DNA from: Saccoglossus kowalevskii
Taxonomy: Eukaryota > Hemichordata > Enteropneusta > Harrimaniidae
Direction of reading: 5' to 3'
NCBI RefSeq assembly: GCF_000003605.2
Contig: NW_003157236.1
Span: 169,978 to 188,756, forward strand
Length of the DNA: 18,779 nt
The notes beneath the pieces are model-generated. The model was not told where the DNA came from. It ran no database searches and saw nothing but the letters and a program-made list of their open reading frames with translations. Both the position numbers and the translations under genes were made by a program. Positions 1 through 9,080 of this stretch are shown in pieces; position 1 is the stretch's first letter, and every line of letters starts with the position of its first letter.

Positions 1-390
1 AAAAATAAATTTGTAGAATCATTTTACATCATCAAATACAATATGTATTAAAATCAAGATGTTCAATATCTCCTAATAACAAGGTGAAAATCTTGCTCTA
101 ATCTTTTCACCACCATTTCCCTCTTTTCATCACAAATTCACAAAATAGTTCTGTCTATAGTATGCACTTTCCTTCAGAAGATTGGAAAAAACAAGGCAAA
201 TTTTTTGTTTGAGTAAGAACTGAAAATTGATTCAAATTTTGTCTGTTGGCTTCAAAATTAGGGTTCATTTACTAAAATATGAGGGAAAAAAGGGCAGAAA
301 AATTTGGGTGAGAAAGTCTGGTGGTGAATAGGTTGAAGTGTGACTATGAATCCAAATCCAATGTACAAAAGAATAAATGATACGACTTAC
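1..390 (-). other. PRPF4 intron 3 (partial), no exon seen
   Basis: AT-rich sequence following the GTAAGT donor of PRPF4 exon 2. I looked for the next conserved segment (about ARQINV in human) and did not find it, so exon 3 lies beyond the left edge. Confidence 0.6.
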
Positions 391-467
391 TCTTTTCCTG
401 CGCTCAAACTCTGCAAGCATTTCTTCACGCTGTGCATTAATGTGCTCCTCAAAATCAAAATGATCAC
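391..467 (-). CDS. PRPF4: PRPF4 coding exon 2
   Basis: This 77-base exon completes the split Gly codon and adds 25 residues (DHFDFEEH... to ...EFERRKR). The acceptor is TTTTATTATCAG ending at 468 and the donor is AGA/GTAAGT at 390. It ends in phase 0. The conserved EFERRKR stretch leads into the splicing-factor motif in known PRPF4 proteins. Confidence 0.93.
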
Positions 468-2006
468 CTGATAATAAAACACACTATTAAATACTTCCAT
501 AATTGTGTGTAAACAAAGCAAGACAGGATAAGAGACCACTATTCAACTCTGCTTCATTTGTGGAAAATACTGAGTACCGGTAGACATTTTAGGATTATGT
601 TGAAAATTCTCATTAAAAAACCCTGAGAATTGTTTTCATACCCAGTTCACTATTCAAATTTTTTTTTCGTTCTTGCTTTGATAAGTATGTACATCGCATG
701 AGTTGAACCGATTTTTATATGGGGAAATCTGATATTTTTATAATTCCCTGACCATGCATTGTTATTTCCTTATAATGAATCATAGGGTATAGCATTAGGT
801 TATACCAGAGGTACATTACTTGGGGTTTGCAACTTCGGTGACATGATACCAAGATCCTGTTTCAATCTCGCTCTCGCATAAGCGTTCCCAACTCAGAAAA
901 ATGCGAATGCACATGCCCGAGGTAACCAGGATACTGGGAAGTCCAGGTGGAACAAAATAGCTGCTCACGATACGACAGATTACGATAACTATATTTTCTG
1001 TACATTTTCGATGTATTACATTTTTTCACTATGATAGTGGTGAGGCATGTTTTATTGTAAACCTTGAACATTGATATACATTGTATGTCATGTCAGAAGG
1101 TCATAGCATCAGTCTCGCTATCTACGAGATGAGAATTGAATGGGATCTTGACATGATGTCACCATACAGTACTATGCACGTTGCAAACCCCAAGTAATGT
1201 ACCTCTGGTGATACATATATGAACAGCACCACCAGTGAAAATTTGTATTATTGCCACATGAACTTGACATTAAATAGAGATCAGATCTATGTACTTTAAT
1301 TATCTTACGGTCAGAATTCAGGTCAGTGGGTGATACTACCACAATGAGAAATGTATCCTAGTTATCAGCAATAGACAACAGGTATCACACAAGTTACAAA
1401 TCAATTTTATGACTTAATATCGTTCAATTTCAAATGATCACATATCCATGTATCATATTTGCCTTATTAGAGGCACATGTAAACCAATAGTTGTATGTTT
1501 CATATACTGGATCATTAACACGTAACACATGTCTGAGTCATTAACGTAAGAGCATGCACTACTAATAGCGTAAATATGATACAGTGACAGCAGTCTACGA
1601 CAATGAAACTGGAGAATAATGTGCAGTCTACAGAGGTCATTTACATAAAGCAGTTCATACAAGACATGGTGCATGTCCAGGAAGATGGTACTTGAAAAGC
1701 GGTTCAGTTAAGACACCATTCACCGACCGAACAAAGCAAATGGTAATCTGAGCAAAGTTTTATGCAGTAAAATCTGTCTAGACTGGACATCATAAAATGT
1801 AAGGAAAGAAGGCCAGACGTTTCAGACATAATTCCAGTTTAACATTTAAAAAAATGAAAACATAAAACTATCTTGCCTTCTGATAAGTTAATATTACCAA
1901 AGTCCATACCACCACGACCTCCATTGTCATCAGAAATTTTCCCTTCCAGGGAACCATAATAGATTTTTTGACGTTTAAAACGTGTTGAATCCTCATCATC
2001 AGACAT
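391..2006 (-). CDS. PRPF4: PRPF4 (U4/U6 small nuclear ribonucleoprotein Prp4), first two coding exons, partial
   Basis: PRPF4 is a WD40-repeat component of the U4/U6.U5 tri-snRNP that works with PRPF3 and PPIH in the nucleus during spliceosome assembly. Only its N-terminus is present, joined from 2006-1877 and 467-391 on the minus strand. The first 68 residues contain the segment KIYYGSLEGK (residues 14-23), then FGNINLSEG, then an acidic and basic helix ending in EMLAEFERRKR. These match, in the same order, the human segments HIYYGSLEEKE, GNINITSGE and EVLAEFERRKR. The start ATG at 2006 is preceded in frame by a TAA twelve bases upstream. The N-terminal leader before KIYYGS is shorter than in human (13 residues against about 26). 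The splicing-factor motif and the WD40 propeller must lie left of base 1. Intron 2 uses a GC donor. The gene is divergent from CDC26. Confidence 0.93.
468..1876 (-). other. PRPF4 intron 2 (GC-AG), contains a foldback transposon
   Basis: A 1.4-kb intron starting with GC (1876-1875) and ending AG (469-468). Apart from the inverted-repeat element it shows only AT-rich sequence and short chance frames (for example 1453-1674 minus), none resembling a known family. Confidence 0.75.
804..1209. mobile_element. Foldback element with 30-bp perfect terminal inverted repeats
   Basis: The left terminus 804-833 (ACCAGAGGTACATTACTTGG...) is the exact reverse complement of 1180-1209. The similarity continues more loosely inward: a GGTGACAT...CAAGATCC segment near 837 is mirrored near 1140-1162. 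The element is about 406 bp, has no coding capacity, and lies in PRPF4 intron 2. I could not define a clear target-site duplication. It is probably a non-autonomous DNA transposon. Confidence 0.78.
1877..2006 (-). CDS. PRPF4: PRPF4 coding exon 1
   Basis: This exon encodes residues 1-43 plus the first base of codon 44. The start codon is 2006-2004. The 3' boundary GAAG/GCAAGA has GC instead of GT, at 1876-1875. It is supported because joining here gives the conserved phase-1 junction ...NLSE-G-DHFDF... to exon 2. An acceptor-like TTTGCAG ends at 2027, so the exon may begin at 2026 with 20 bases of 5' UTR. Confidence 0.92.
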
Positions 2007-2190
2007 GATGTGTGTTTAGATAAAACCTGCAAATGAGTGATAACATGATTACAAAGTTTATCGGGACGTAATAATATTAACAATAATAATAAATTTATTC
2101 AACACTAAGATAGAAGATATGACATGAGTATTCATTCTTATCACCTTCACAATATAGAGGGCGCTGTTATGAAAGATAATACAGTTTCTT

Positions 2191-2302
2191 TTATTATATT
2201 TTACATTCAATTCGTCAAAAATCAGTAAAAATTCCATACAAAAAACTTGAAAAGATATTTCAGCAAAAATTAATTCCAGCTAAATTAAAGTATTTTACAG
2301 TA
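2191..2302. repeat. Truncated copy of a TACTGTAAAA-ended element
   Basis: This segment matches 11995-12105: both contain a TATATTTTACATTC block, GTCAAAAATCAGT-like and AATTCCATACAAAA blocks, and then CCAGCTAAA..AAAGTATTT. It ends in TACAGTA at 2302. The other end is degraded. It lies in PRPF4 intron 1. Confidence 0.6.
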
Positions 2303-4124
2303 AGCTATTTTAATGATATTAATTATTTTTAAAAGATAAAATAAAGATAAAATCAATTTAATATTATTTCAAAAAACCTGAAAATATAAAATAAACGTAC
2401 GCTTTTAAATTTTGTTAAAATGAATAGGCCAACCACAAATTTTACAATGGTTAATATAAACCTGTCGCAATGATCCCAGCACTTGCCAAAAATAAATTTA
2501 TTTTGCAATGTAATGTTCTGTACCAAATTGTGGTAGCCAAAGCTGCCCGAAAGCGAGCTCTATAGATAACATTTGTATATATAGAAGAGTATGGAAGATA
2601 TCTATATACCCTAAGAATTTGAAAACGATAGATTTCCGGTCAATAGGCGCCGCCATTTTTTTTTCAAATTACGAAAAGCTAAAACAGCTTATTTATGATT
2701 AAACATTAGCAAAATATTGTTTAATGATGATGCAATTAATTTCTGGCAACAGACTGCAAATAGTTCAACTTAGAATAGTGATTTGGGTTATTTTGATCAG
2801 TGGCAGAACACAAATCCTAAATGTCGCCATCTTGAATCCCACTCAACTCATGCATGAACTAATAACTGGATTTCTGCATTTCACGTGCCTCAATGTTCTA
2901 TGGTTACGTCAGTTTTATTTTAGTAATTTCAATAAAGTGCTTGGCTGCAATATATACGCTAGTCAGTCATTAAAATATATTTCTGGAAATGATTAATTTT
3001 GGAAAAAATTGTAAATCTGAAGGATTAATGTCCATAGCTTTTCTTGTGTCGGTATTTAGTCTTTGCAATGGTATATAAGCAATTTTTGATACATTTAGTG
3101 TCATTAAATTAACAAATTTTGTTATTTTTAAAAATAAAACCATGACAAAACCCATTAGTTTGGTGTTCCTTTTCCCGGAATTTAGTGCTCCAAACCACAT
3201 GTAACTCCGGCGTCAGCCATTTTTAGAAATGAGGACAATATGATGTCACTATAAAAGTTATTCCCGATAACTTGTTAGATACTTCTGTACAGCAAACTAC
3301 TCATAGTTTACTTCAGATGCATGTGTATACTAGTATTACTCACATTTTTTTGATAGAAATGTAGAAATAATGGCTTTCCATGCATGTAGGATGCAGGAAA
3401 CATAGACAACTGTATACAAAAATACTAACAAAAATGTGGGGCATTAGACAAGGTTTATCGCCAAACTGTGCATGTGGAGATGGGGTAACAGCCGTGTTTC
3501 GTGTCCCATCATCGCTAGCTGTGCATACGTTTACGTTAATTGAGTACTCTGCGGATAGCAAGCATGGTGGACAGTGCCAGTGGTGATTGGTGGGGGAAAT
3601 GTGAGAGGTTTGTTTTGGGTGGGGATTTGCCTATCTTTCTTGCCCCACGAGATGGGGCATTTGGCAAATTTGACAACAATACTTTCCAAATCCACCACTA
3701 AGAGGGTGGGGGTTGACATTGACTGGAGCATTATGACTCCTATTGGTGATGCGCTTCTAACAGAGGAAATACGGTATTACACTTGTCCGAATGATCAAGG
3801 GGCACATCTGATGGTAGTAACCTGATCACATGTTTTGCACTTGCATGTGATGTTATCATTCATTCATTGTACATAAATTGATAGAAACAGTTATTATCGT
3901 ATCAAACGTAAATATGAAGTCTAAGAATACAAATGTAACAGGTGAAATTGAATAAACCAAAATTGAGAGTACCTCTAAAGCGCTATTCGTTGAATATCTA
4001 CCTTTCTGGTGGACTGTAGCTATGTAATCAAGCAGCTAGTAACGAGTGAATACAATGGTAATCAACGTCCGATCAACTCGTTGCTTTCATGGAGGCAGCC
4101 ATTTGTATCCCGGCATCCCTCTCA

Positions 4125-4133
4125 ACTTCCGGT
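4125..4133 (-). promoter_or_regulatory. ETS/GABP-like motif
   Basis: ACCGGAAGT on the minus strand matches the ETS-family consensus common in bidirectional housekeeping promoters. It is close to the proposed PRPF4/CDC26 promoter, with an ATGGCTGC (YY1-like) motif at 4095-4102. This is a motif match only. Confidence 0.4.
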
Positions 4134-4253
4134 TACAAAAATTACTGCCATTTGATATCTCTTAAATAAAAACAATACTGCCCAATATCGTTATTTAATG
4201 CAGCCGAGCGAGACGAATAGTGATATTATTTTATTAAAGACTATTGGGCTTAC

Positions 4254-4410
4254 CTTTAAATGAGGTTACCGAGTCACTACGTCAAAGTTTTCGTCGTTGG
4301 GGGCGTTGTTCTAAAAGTCGATCGTGTTTTTCTTGCATGACAAGTGCAGTGAATGGGGTTGTTTGTAGGGTTGCCAGTTTTTGATATTGATGTTCCACGC
4401 ATAAATAAAG
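4254..4410. promoter_or_regulatory. Proposed bidirectional promoter and first exons of PRPF4 and CDC26
   Basis: Two good splice donors face outward: AAAG/GTAAGC on the minus strand at 4253 and AAAG/GTATGT on the plus strand at 4411. The 157 bases between are locally CpG-rich for this window (CGTCGTTGGGGGCG, GTCGATCG) and include CACTACGTCAA, a CRE half-site-like motif. No TATA box is evident. The simplest reading is that both non-coding first exons and a shared core promoter lie here. This is inference from splice signals and from the known head-to-head arrangement in human. Confidence 0.5.
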
Positions 4411-4814
4411 GTATGTGATTTATCTAGTCAGTGTATCTATCTGTTGATGCTCACCAATACTGACACAGTTATTTGATTATGTGTTGAGATGAAAATCGAA
4501 TTTTAAATGTACCCTCAGATGTAATTGTTATGGTTTTGATTCGTTGTGCCGTGGAGGTGCCTTACATAATCTGACTGTGGTGCACATGGGCTCGTGCTGT
4601 GGTTCATGGTTGTGCAAAACTATAAAACATAGTGATTAAGTACATAGACTCGGGAATTTCACTAACTGTTAAATTGTTTCATCAGAAGTCACAAGTATGC
4701 ATTACTAGTATAACAGTGTTGGCTGTCAGTCAATTCCAAAGGGCGTAAATATTGTCATTACAATTATTTCGCCAACTCGGCTACATCCAGGGGTTTGGGG
4801 GTGATGAGTAAAGA

Positions 4815-4915
4815 TGACTGACAGTATAATAATGAGATACCTAGTGTGACTAGCTGGTGTAATGATGGGATACCTAGGGTGACTGTCCAGTGTAATAGTA
4901 CTGGTAGATAACAGA
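4815..4915. repeat. Short degenerate tandem repeat, about 2.5 units
   Basis: Two diverged units of about 33 bases share AATGA(TG)GGATACCTAG.GTGACT and a following CTGGTGTAAT-like or CCAGTGTAAT block; a partial third starts near 4895. It lies in the CDC26 5' UTR intron. Confidence 0.5.
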
Positions 4916-5267
4916 AATGAAATATTTTCCCCTTTATGATGCATGTATAATAAAGGCATTCCTTCATCTGGATAAATATTCACAAATCACAATTCAGTTG
5001 AAACAAACCAAAACAAGTGTGCATTGATGTAATATGAAATCGTTCAAATATTATTGAATCGGCCAATAAAAACCTCTCGTTTCAGTTTGAATTGTGATAT
5101 TTATAAAAGTGGAGGAATCCCTTTGTTACACCAAGAGTAAAACTATGTATAAAGACAAATTTAATAGTTACTCCTGTGGCTTTGTGCCAACAGAATCTAA
5201 TAATTTGTAATTGGATTATTGGAGTGAATCATTTTTTCCCCTTGCAGCTGGTTTTAATTGCGTTCAG

Positions 5268-5451
5268 TACTGTAAAATCTGTATTAGAAGCTGCGGCTTC
5301 TATTAAAATGGTATCAGAGAGGATACGGCTTCTATTAGAGCATCTACACATATGAGATTCAGAAATGATGAATTTTTGATTCTCAACTTTTCAAAAAAAA
5401 ATGGGTGCGACTTCTATTAGGGATGTGGCTTCTAATACAGATTTTACAGTA
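5268..5451. mobile_element. MITE with 24-bp perfect TIRs and internal GCGGCTTCTATTA repeats
   Basis: The left end 5268-5291 (TACTGTAAAATCTGTATTAG then AAGC) is the exact reverse complement of 5428-5451. Outermost TA dinucleotides fit a TA target duplication as used by Tc1/mariner-type transposases. Internally the motif CGGCTTCTATTA occurs at about 5294 and 5328, as CGACTTCTATTA at 5408, and as a variant in the right terminus. At 184 bp it is non-coding. It sits in the CDC26 5' UTR intron. Confidence 0.88.
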
Positions 5452-5618
5452 ACAGGGAAACACACAACTCACTTTCTGATTTTTATAGATCAAAAAATTG
5501 TGATATGACATTACTTGCATAATGTGTGTCTATTCTTGAGAACACTGCAAGTACCAATATTATTGATATTATTTAAAATGATAAAACAACTTTGTATTTG
5601 CATTTTAAGGTTGTTAAG

Positions 5619-5849
5619 ATGATTAAGAGAGGACCAACACGAATTGAAATGAATCTTGAGGATCTCAAAGAATTTGATGCTGTAAAAAAAGAAATTGAAA
5701 AGAAGAAAAAAGAAAAAGAGCCTGTGGGGGCGGACAGTGTTTCAGATAGCAAGACTAGACAAAAGGAGATACAGGAAAGAATTGGATACGATCCAAAGAC
5801 TGTTCCATCAACGTCCAGTAGAATCGGGGAACTCCGTGGCGGAGTATGA
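5619..5849 (+). CDS. CDC26: CDC26 (anaphase-promoting complex subunit 12)
   Basis: CDC26 is a small, mostly unstructured subunit of the APC/C ubiquitin ligase whose N-terminus threads through the TPR superhelix of APC6/CDC16 and stabilises it. The 76-residue product begins MIKRGPTRIEMNLEDLKEFD, which aligns with human [20 protein letters not shown]. A Lys/Glu-rich coiled stretch follows (about 23-37). A C-terminal block then reads SKTRQKEIQERIGYDPK, against human SKSREQMINDRIGYKPQ. The human protein is 85 residues, so this is full length. The ATG at 5619 is chosen because it gives the conserved N-terminal Met that is buried in APC6. The final residues (GELRGGV) differ from human (FGSLEF), as expected for a loose tail. 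It is divergent from PRPF4 and the coding part is a single exon. Confidence 0.94.
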   Translation: MIKRGPTRIEMNLEDLKEFDAVKKEIEKKKKEKEPVGADSVSDSKTRQKEIQERIGYDPKTVPSTSSRIGELRGGV

Positions 5850-6121
5850 AATGCATATCACAGCAATAGTTACAGACTCTCACTGCCAGTGCCAATTGGT
5901 GACTGTTTCAGACACTTTCCAACAGAGATGACTGAGGGGTGCTATCGTTTTGCTAGTGTGGATTGGCAACTGTTACTAATATTCTCTCCGCTGATTGATG
6001 GAGACTGTAATAAGATTTTTATCATTCTCATTTTCTCACAAGCTTCAAGCTTCAGTCACATTACACCTAGGTGATTTCATTTCAGAAACATTCATACACT
6101 ACATGTTATGAATTATAACTG

Positions 6122-6127
6122 AATAAA
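6122..6127 (+). terminator. CDC26 polyadenylation signal
   Basis: A canonical AATAAA lies 273 bases after the CDC26 stop codon, giving a 3' UTR of about 290-300 bases. No competing AATAAA is seen earlier in that UTR. Confidence 0.7.
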
Positions 6128-6273
6128 CAAATATTTGCATTACACAGTGTGGTCTTTGGCATTTTATAAGAAGCTCGTTGTCTGATCAATTAAGTTTGAA
6201 TTTAAGAAGTACTGGATCAATAACTATAGAGAAATTTTATTAATAATTATACCTCAGTTAATACCCTATTATG

Positions 6274-6350
6274 TACAGTCAAACCTGTCTATGGCGAACA
6301 CTCAAAGAATTTAATTAAAATGGTCGTTATCGACAGGTGGTGTAGTAACA
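6274..6350. repeat. Fragment of a TACAGTCAAACCTGTC-ended inverted-repeat element
   Basis: TACAGTCAAACCTGTCTATG at 6274 is followed by TGGTCGTTATCGACAGGTGG at about 6321-6340, whose GACAGGT mirrors ACCTGTC. Terminal sequences of this style are typical of small Tc1/mariner-derived repeats in invertebrate genomes. Only one end is recognisable. Confidence 0.5.
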
Positions 6351-7426
6351 TTAGAAAAAAAAATTTGAGTTGATCCAAATCAAATAAGTTTGACTGCAGG
6401 AAATGATGTTAAAGTTTTGGAATGTAGAGTGTTATTAATCTTGTTGAATGTAAATGCCTATTTTTGCATTGAATTATTATGTGGATCATGATCAGGAAAT
6501 GCAGTGAAACTAGTTTTTATGTGATTGAAGAAGAAATAATTAATGGGTTTGTTGTTTTATATTCATGTGATGAAAACACTGATTCTCAGTTTAGAAGTCA
6601 AATATTATCACAAAATAAACAAATAGGATCGTATTCTAGCTATCAAATATCTAAGACTCATAGCATTTTCATTTTCAGGCATTGATACAGAAAAAAAACT
6701 TCTAGATCTAGTAGATATTCAAAATAATGTTAATTTTGAAATCATGTTTAATCCAACTTCCTAACTTTCATACTGGAGATTTTTTCTTGGAAAATAACAG
6801 AGCATAATTTTTCAAAAGTGGTAATAACGGCATATGCATTACGTATTGAAGAATTTCAAGAAAGTCCACAAAATGGTGAATCTATCTGTGTTAGATGCTT
6901 TTTGTTTGGAGATCGGATTTACCCTGATTTAGGTATGGTCTATATGTTTAGTTTTATACCTTAATTAAAATTGTTTTACCCAAATCAACAGTTTTTCATC
7001 AATTAAATTTCACATTAATTAGTTACCATGCGCCAGTGCAAAACTTGAATTGTAATTGACTGCTTGAGATACACATACAAACATTTCTTAGTTGGATACT
7101 GGTATTCAAAACTGTTTAAAATGAGTTAAATAATATGCAAATTATATAACTATCATATTTATATTAGCAGTACTTTATTCACATAGGTAAGTGTGTTTAC
7201 ATCAAGTTTGAGAAACCGAACAGATCAGACCATGTAAAATAAAACTCTCACTTGAAATTATATTGTGATTAAAAATGTGATAAGCAATATGCAAATTAAA
7301 ATAATTTTTTTATCCAGACTTTGTGAATAACAGCGTAAACTGGAATCGTATGTCAAAGAAATACGAGGATAATGTAAATTTTCAAATTAGCTGTCTGTTT
7401 TATATCTCGCATTTAAAGACAAAATC
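6351..7426. other. Intergenic, nothing supported
   Basis: AT-rich DNA between CDC26 and the tRNA. Frame 6479-6685 (plus) has no recognisable motif and I regard it as chance. Confidence 0.6.
7421..7424 (-). terminator. RNA polymerase III terminator of tRNA-Pro
   Basis: A run of four T on the transcribed (minus) strand begins two bases after the discriminator base, as expected for pol III termination. Confidence 0.75.
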
Positions 7427-7498
7427 GGGCTCGTCCGGGATTTGAACCCGGGACCTCTCGCACCCAAAGCGAGAATCATACCCCTAGACCAACGAGCC
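7427..7498 (-). tRNA. tRNA-Pro (anticodon UGG)
   Basis: The reverse complement folds as a complete 72-base tRNA with a perfect acceptor stem (GGCTCGT with ACGAGCC). The anticodon stem CTCGC/GCGAG carries loop TTTGGGT, giving anticodon TGG, and the T arm CCGGG-TTCAAAT-CCCGG is perfect. The discriminator base is C. The internal RNA polymerase III promoter is intact: A box TGGTCTAGGGG and B box GGTTCAAATCC. A TTTT terminator follows at 7424-7421. No intron is present. It should be functional. Confidence 0.97.
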
Positions 7499-8179
7499 AA
7501 TCTGAATACAACGTACATTAACCCCGATAATAATTTTTCTGTGTCTGATAGTGTCACCACGTATTACGATCAAATGTTCACCTATATTGTAAATGCTGAC
7601 CACTATTGTTGAGAGACGTCTAGAGTTGATAAGGAGAACTATTTTAAGCTTAGATCGTCAACTACCAGGGGACATATGGAAATTGCAAAGCAGTCTTGTT
7701 GAACATGGAGACACAGTCACTCTCCATGTTACCTCCATGTGTAGCATGGCCACAGTCTATCTGTCTAAATCAATTCAAAACACTTCTAGCATAGTATTGT
7801 CATGAGTACTCAAAGGTCAGAAGATCTACACTATCTCATTAGAATCATGGACTATGAACGAAATGTTAACATTATGATTATATGCCATGTTGCCAAAGTT
7901 CACTTCATCTTAGGAATAAATTCAGGAGAATGATATATGTATACTATATATGGATTATTAGTTGGACTCCGGGATTGCAAGTCCATGGTTCATCATTCCG
8001 ACTATATATAATAGTATATAATGGATTTATAACAAACGCGTTCTTACAACTATGAGAATCAGAGTACTGATTGTTTGCCAAATTTATATTGATTACTTGA
8101 ACATTGGTCAAAATTCATTGGGAACCTTGTTAGATTCGAAGATAGAAAAAAAGTAGAAGTCCCCCGTGAATAAGCTCTA

Positions 8180-8209
8180 CCTCAGACCACTATTATTAGT
8201 GGTCTGAGG
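8180..8209. repeat. Perfect 13-bp hairpin palindrome
   Basis: CCTCAGACCACTA (8180-8192) pairs exactly with TAGTGGTCTGAGG (8197-8209) across a TTAT loop. It may be the remnant tip of a foldback element or a structured transcript; no flanking gene explains it. Confidence 0.8.
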
Positions 8210-8395
8210 CTCGACCAATCATTGTTCTAGTAACAGTACAGTGACGGTAAATTAACTACCCTTTGTTATCTGTTTACAACTATATGTATTTATACACTGT
8301 TTTGTCACTTTACAAATTAATCAGTGAGCACCCTAAATTTGACTAGCCACACCTCCTTCATTCTGCCCTTATTAATATTAGTTATCTGAGTTCTG

Positions 8396-8563
8396 CCCAC
8401 GGCGTAGACTGGCATACAGTCTCTTGTTCGTTTTTGGTGTGTTTTTTTTCTTCAATAAAATAAAATATTATGAGTGATTAAATCGCGATAACCCGACTTT
8501 TATACACTCACATATAAAAAAAAAAACACAAGCAAGAGACTGTATGCAACTCTACCCACGGCG
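8396..8563. mobile_element. 150-bp MITE with 22-bp TIRs and a 9-bp target-site duplication
   Basis: The element is 8405-8554. The left terminus TAGACTGGCATACAGTCTCT.. (22 bases) and the reverse complement of the right terminus TAGAGTTGCATACAGTCTCT.. differ at 2-3 positions. The element is flanked by exact copies of CCCACGGCG at 8396-8404 and 8555-8563. A 9-bp duplication is the hallmark of Mutator-like transposases. The interior has T-rich and A-rich arms and no frame, so it is non-autonomous. Confidence 0.87.
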
Positions 8564-8928
8564 CTTCGCAAAGGGCGGATCAGGCCAATCACGGTAATTA
8601 ACGCTTCTTATCAGTGACGGACGTGGAATGATTTAGCTGTCAACAAGTACTTCCCAATATATACGTATCCCTGGCAAATCTTAAAAAAGGAATAATGGTA
8701 GATTTGTCCAAAGTAGAATTCAACGGATTTGTAATGTAATATATGTTTAAAATTCTCACAAAGAAAGTCGATGCTGGTACAATGATCGTACCTAGCAAAG
8801 ATAAAGACACTAACCCCGCCCTTGTATGCGTACATTATGATCAACTCATATCCTTACATTTAGCCTCACACAACCATTTAGTTTGTTGGTTGTTTGTCTA
8901 AGTTTTAGCGGACTGTCTAGTATACATA

Positions 8929-8950
8929 GTATATATATATATATATATAC
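8929..8950. repeat. (TA)n microsatellite
   Basis: About ten uninterrupted TA units, a simple dinucleotide repeat in intergenic DNA. Confidence 0.9.
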
Positions 8951-9074
8951 ATTTGGATATCCTGGTCTGCGTGTTCTTTGTAATCTAGTAGTCAGTGGGC
9001 CACTCCGGGATAAACTCATAATGTTCAAATATAAAAACAAAGTTCACACAACAAAGTACTTCAGTAGTATATCA

Positions 9075-9080
9075 TTTATT
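9075..9080 (-). terminator. Candidate polyadenylation signal of the PH-domain gene
   Basis: TTTATT on the plus strand gives AATAAA on the minus strand, about 300 bases beyond the proposed stop at 9378. It is the first canonical signal downstream of the stop. Confidence 0.55.

Larger units (their letters stand above)
2027..4253 (-). other. Probable PRPF4 5' UTR intron
   Basis: The proposed donor AAAG/GTAAGC sits at 4253 on the minus strand and the proposed acceptor TTTGCAG ends at 2027, just upstream of the start codon. Inside are frames of 60-90 codons on both strands (2724-2996, 2970-3200, 3340-3561, 3574-3825) with no recognisable family, conserved motif or codon pattern, so I treat them as chance. 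It also holds a transposon remnant and several YY1/ETS-like motifs. Transcript evidence would be needed to confirm the intron. Confidence 0.5.
4411..5609 (+). other. Probable CDC26 5' UTR intron
   Basis: The donor AAAG/GTATGT is at 4411 and the acceptor GCATTTTAAG ends at 5609, ten bases before the CDC26 start codon. It contains a small tandem repeat and a MITE; no coding exon is seen. Confidence 0.5.
7499..9040. other. Intergenic, repeats only
   Basis: Between the tRNA and the 3' end of the PH-domain gene I find only the MITE, palindromes and an AT dinucleotide run. Frames such as 7593-7805 (plus), 8611-8844 (minus) and 8883-9125 (plus) show no family resemblance. Confidence 0.6.

Noticed and set aside
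2724-3200. Two overlapping frames on opposite strands
   Set aside because: AT-rich sequence, hydrophobic composition typical of chance frames, and no motif.
3574-3825. 83-codon plus-strand frame
   Set aside because: No family resemblance, no ATG context or splice signals that link it to a gene, and an opposite-strand frame overlaps it.
4726-4983. 85-codon minus-strand frame
   Set aside because: It covers a short degenerate tandem repeat, which explains the repeated peptide motif; no homology recognised.
7593-7805. 70-codon plus-strand frame after the tRNA
   Set aside because: No homology or splice context; a short inverted repeat of AACATGGAG lies within it.
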